DNA from: JABIDZ01 sp964402905
Lineage (GTDB): Archaea > Iainarchaeota > Iainarchaeia > Iainarchaeales > JAAZKV01
NCBI GenBank assembly: GCA_964402905.1
Contig: CAYODU010000035.1
Location: forward strand, 1-6,792
Length of the DNA stretch: 6,792 bases
Direction of reading: 5' to 3'
The position numbers and the translations under genes were made by a program. This document shows positions 5,554 through 6,792 of the stretch, in pieces. The notes under the pieces were generated by a model that worked only from the letters and a program-made list of their open reading frames with translations, did no database searches and had not been told where the DNA came from. The stretch's first letter is position 1. Every line of letters begins with the position of its first letter.

Positions 5554-5988
5554 CTACCTCTTACTCTTTTGTTTCTTTTTTCTCGCTTTTCTTCCAAGCG
5601 GTTTCTTTGTCTCAACTTTTCTTACATCATCAACAAGCATTGCCCTGTCGTACATTAAAAATATATCCTTGTATTTTTTTCCTTTAGCCCTTACAATTGC
5701 TTTTGCAATACATGATCTTATTGCTATTGCTCGGCTCATTAATCCAGAACCGTTGATATTAATATTAATGTCAATATCATTTATTGCATCTCCTGCAAGT
5801 CTTATTGGTTCCAAAATCAGTTCTTTTACGTGTCCCTCAGCATAAGCATTTACATTTATTTTATTGATTTTTATTTTTCCAGTGCCTTTTCTAACAACAG
5901 CTCTGGCAACAGCAGTTTTCTTTTTTGCTTTTACTATCATCCCTGCTCTTTTCTCTGCAGGTTTTACTTTAGTTTTTTCTTTTTCCAT
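5554..5988 (-). CDS. rps9: 30S ribosomal protein S9 (uS9)
   Basis: Small-subunit protein whose C-terminal tail reaches the P-site tRNA. Starting at the ATG at 5988 it has 144 residues. The core begins at about 17 (MIVKAKKKTAVARAVVRKGTGKIKINK), followed by LEPIRLAGD, a beta strand DIDINININGSG, the helix AIAIRSCIAKAIVRA, and the basic tail DDVRKVETKKPLGRKARKKKQKSKR with the conserved final Arg. The usual GG-G..GQA segment reads GSGLMSRA here. A frame opens earlier at TTG 6006, but that overlaps the L13 gene; the ATG at 5988 lies 1 nt after the L13 stop and is preferred. A third candidate, ATG at 5940, would remove only the 16-residue Lys/Glu-rich lead and match the usual archaeal length. SD-like GGTGG or GTGGT lies upstream of 5988. 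Confidence 0.96.
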   Translation of the reverse strand: MEKEKTKVKPAEKRAGMIVKAKKKTAVARAVVRKGTGKIKINKINVNAYAEGHVKELILEPIRLAGDAINDIDINININGSGLMSRAIAIRSCIAKAIVRAKGKKYKDIFLMYDRAMLVDDVRKVETKKPLGRKARKKKQKSKR

Positions 5989-5989
5989 T

Positions 5990-6409
5990 TTACCACTTTC
6001 CACCAAGTAATTTTGCTATGTTTTCAAGCGTCATATGATTTTGTTTTTCGTTGTATTTTACTCCATCAAAGTGAGTTACTTTTTCTTTTTCCATTTGTTT
6101 TGGAAAAGAATTGTATACTTTGAGTTGTTTTAATAGTCTTTCATTTGTCCTGCTCTTTTTAGGAAGCATTCCCTTAACCATTCTTTTAAACATCTGGCTT
6201 GGAATTCTTGAGTACTTTGGACCATAATGTGGATTTGATTTTACTGCTCCATCAACTCTTGTCCTAAATTTTTCAAGTATTGATTCTTTGTTTCCAACCA
6301 TAAGTGCTTTTTCTGTGTTAACAACTATAACAGTCTCACCATTTATCAGTAACTTTGCTATTCTGCTTGCCATTCTTCCAGCAACTATCCCACTTGCGTC
6401 AACAATCAT
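5990..6409 (-). CDS. rpl13: 50S ribosomal protein L13 (uL13)
   Basis: Large-subunit protein that binds 23S rRNA early in assembly. From the ATG at 6409 it has 139 residues. Recognisable blocks: MIVDASGIVAGRMASRIAKLLINGE (1-25), VIVVNTEKALMVGNKESIL (27-45), the NPHYGPKYSRIPSQMFKRMVKGMLPKKS block (59-86) that marks the family, and LKQLKVYNSFP (93-103). The frame opens two codons earlier at TTG 6415, but GTGAT at 6419-6415 is a proper SD with a 5-nt spacer to the ATG at 6409 and would be on top of the TTG. That SD contains the L18e stop codon, implying coupled translation. The S9 gene follows 1 nt after the stop. Confidence 0.97.
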   Translation of the reverse strand: MIVDASGIVAGRMASRIAKLLINGETVIVVNTEKALMVGNKESILEKFRTRVDGAVKSNPHYGPKYSRIPSQMFKRMVKGMLPKKSRTNERLLKQLKVYNSFPKQMEKEKVTHFDGVKYNEKQNHMTLENIAKLLGGKW

Positions 6410-6414
6410 TTTCA

Positions 6415-6419
6415 ATCAC
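6415..6419 (-). promoter_or_regulatory. SD site GTGAT of rpl13, containing the rpl18e stop
   Basis: The coding strand reads AAGTGATTGAAAATG: GTGAT, 5-nt spacer TGAAA, ATG at 6409. The TGA inside is the rpl18e stop (6418-6416). It decides the L13 start in favour of the ATG over TTG at 6415. Confidence 0.6.
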
Positions 6420-6769
6420 TTCACAATAACCAATTCTTTTGTATTGACTTTCTCGTCAACAAAATCCTTTAATAAAATAAATTCTCCTTTTCCAGAAATT
6501 TTTTCAATTGCTTTGTCTGAAGCACTCACAGCAACAACTTTTACTTTCTTGTTTAGCTCTCCTTGTGCCAAAACTTTTCCAGGAACAACAAGTGTTTTTC
6601 CCTTGAATTGTTCTGCTAGTTTATCTAATTTATCAAGATTTATTACAGTATTATTTCGCTTTGGCTTTGATAGCCTTTCAGCTAAATCTTTCCAAATAGC
6701 TTTCTTTGTTTTTCTGCTATTTTTTTCTAGACTCGCAATGAGTTTAATCATATCTAATTTTTTTGTCAT
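6416..6769 (-). CDS. rpl18e: 50S ribosomal protein L18e (eL18)
   Basis: Large-subunit protein found in archaea and eukaryotes but not bacteria. The preferred ATG at 6769 gives 117 residues, close to the family norm of about 120. Recognisable blocks are IKLIASLEKNSRKTKKAIWKDLAERLSKPKRNNTVINLDKLDKLA, then the diagnostic KTLVVPGKVLAQGELNKKVKVVAVSASDKAIEKI (VPGKVL.xGEL core), ending in KELVIVK. GTG at 6778 is in frame three codons earlier, but GTGA there has the spacing of an SD (5 nt) to the ATG at 6769, exactly as at L13. It heads the visible part of the L18e-L13-S9-RpoN-S2 operon; the promoter must lie outside the window. Confidence 0.96.
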   Translation of the reverse strand: MTKKLDMIKLIASLEKNSRKTKKAIWKDLAERLSKPKRNNTVINLDKLDKLAEQFKGKTLVVPGKVLAQGELNKKVKVVAVSASDKAIEKISGKGEFILLKDFVDEKVNTKELVIVK

Positions 6770-6774
6770 AAAAT

Positions 6775-6778
6775 TCAC
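6775..6778 (-). promoter_or_regulatory. SD site GTGA of rpl18e
   Basis: The coding strand reads AAGTGAATTTTATG: GTGA, 5-nt spacer ATTTT, ATG at 6769. The layout matches that before rpl13, where the TGA is a stop codon, and hints that an upstream gene ends here too. Confidence 0.5.
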
Positions 6779-6792
6779 TTTTTTATTTTTTG
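6775..6792 (-). CDS. Possible 3' end of the upstream operon gene (rpoD expected by synteny)
   Basis: Only 18 nt remain. One frame reads CAA AAA ATA AAA AAG TGA, that is ...QKIKK followed by a stop that overlaps the rpl18e SD site, just like the L18e-L13 junction. Another frame closes at TAA (6785-6783), so the choice is not certain. In many archaea the gene before rpl18e encodes RNA polymerase subunit D, but five residues cannot identify it. Confidence 0.25.
   Translation of the reverse strand, partial: QKIKK

Noticed and set aside
5753..5774. 22-bp near-perfect palindrome inside rps9 (ATTAAT-rich)
   Set aside because: It encodes the alternating Ile/Asn/Asp strand of S9. The symmetry follows from repeated ATT/AAT codons, and nothing around it suggests an operator.
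4325..6123. Plus-strand open frames opposite trmB, rps2, rpoN/rps9 and rps9/rpl13
   Set aside because: All are antisense to well-recognised conserved genes. Their hydrophobic look (Phe/Tyr runs) comes from antisense Lys/Glu codons.
1..6792. tRNA, rRNA, CRISPR array, insertion sequence or defence system
   Set aside because: Looked for on both strands; no cloverleaf-like GGTTCRA arm in spacers, no regularly spaced repeats, no transposase or terminal inverted repeats, and no defence-gene signatures.

Overview
The window is an AT-rich piece of an archaeal chromosome. Every convincing gene lies on the minus strand, so transcription runs from the high-coordinate end towards position 1. The archaeal assignment rests on the gene families: ribosomal protein L18e and RNA polymerase subunit N do not occur in bacteria, and L13, S9, S2, the glutamyl-tRNA synthetase and the TrmB-type regulator are all of archaeal type. 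Further support comes from TATA/BRE-like boxes and from Shine-Dalgarno (SD) sites of the GGTGAT type. Low GC, compact gene junctions and an unrecognised lysine- and asparagine-rich exported protein would suit a small-genome (DPANN-like) archaeon, but I cannot fix the lineage from the sequence alone.

Layout in transcription order. From 6792 down to 4596 runs a tightly packed ribosomal/RNA polymerase operon: L18e, L13, S9, RpoN, S2. It enters from outside the window, where the canonical upstream neighbour would be rpoD. Junctions are 1 to 11 nt or smaller, and SD sites overlap stop codons. RpoK and enolase, often found between rpoN and rps2 in archaea, are not there. From 4595 to 3757 comes a TrmB-family winged-helix regulator with its own promoter, inside which sit two overlapping inverted repeats that could be operators. 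A 128-nt spacer follows, carrying short direct repeats and the promoter of gltX. From 3628 to 1436 lies a two-gene unit: archaeal glutamyl-tRNA synthetase, then a GNAT acetyltransferase coupled to it, whose start is either TTG or hidden by a possible one-base A-run error. From 1369 leftwards runs the start of a large membrane-anchored, mostly extracytoplasmic protein that is cut by the window edge. It is open for 456 codons without a stop.

Most of the window is translation and transcription machinery. The two less ordinary players are the TrmB-like regulator, possibly autoregulated, and the unknown exported protein. First genes of the inferred transcription units (gltX and the exported protein) look leaderless, with the TATA-like box about 25 nt before the ATG. 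Internal operon genes use SD sites. I found no RNA gene, CRISPR array, insertion sequence or defence system. The parts worth a second look are the GNAT start, the trmB promoter palindromes, the unknown exported protein and the gap where rpoK might be expected.
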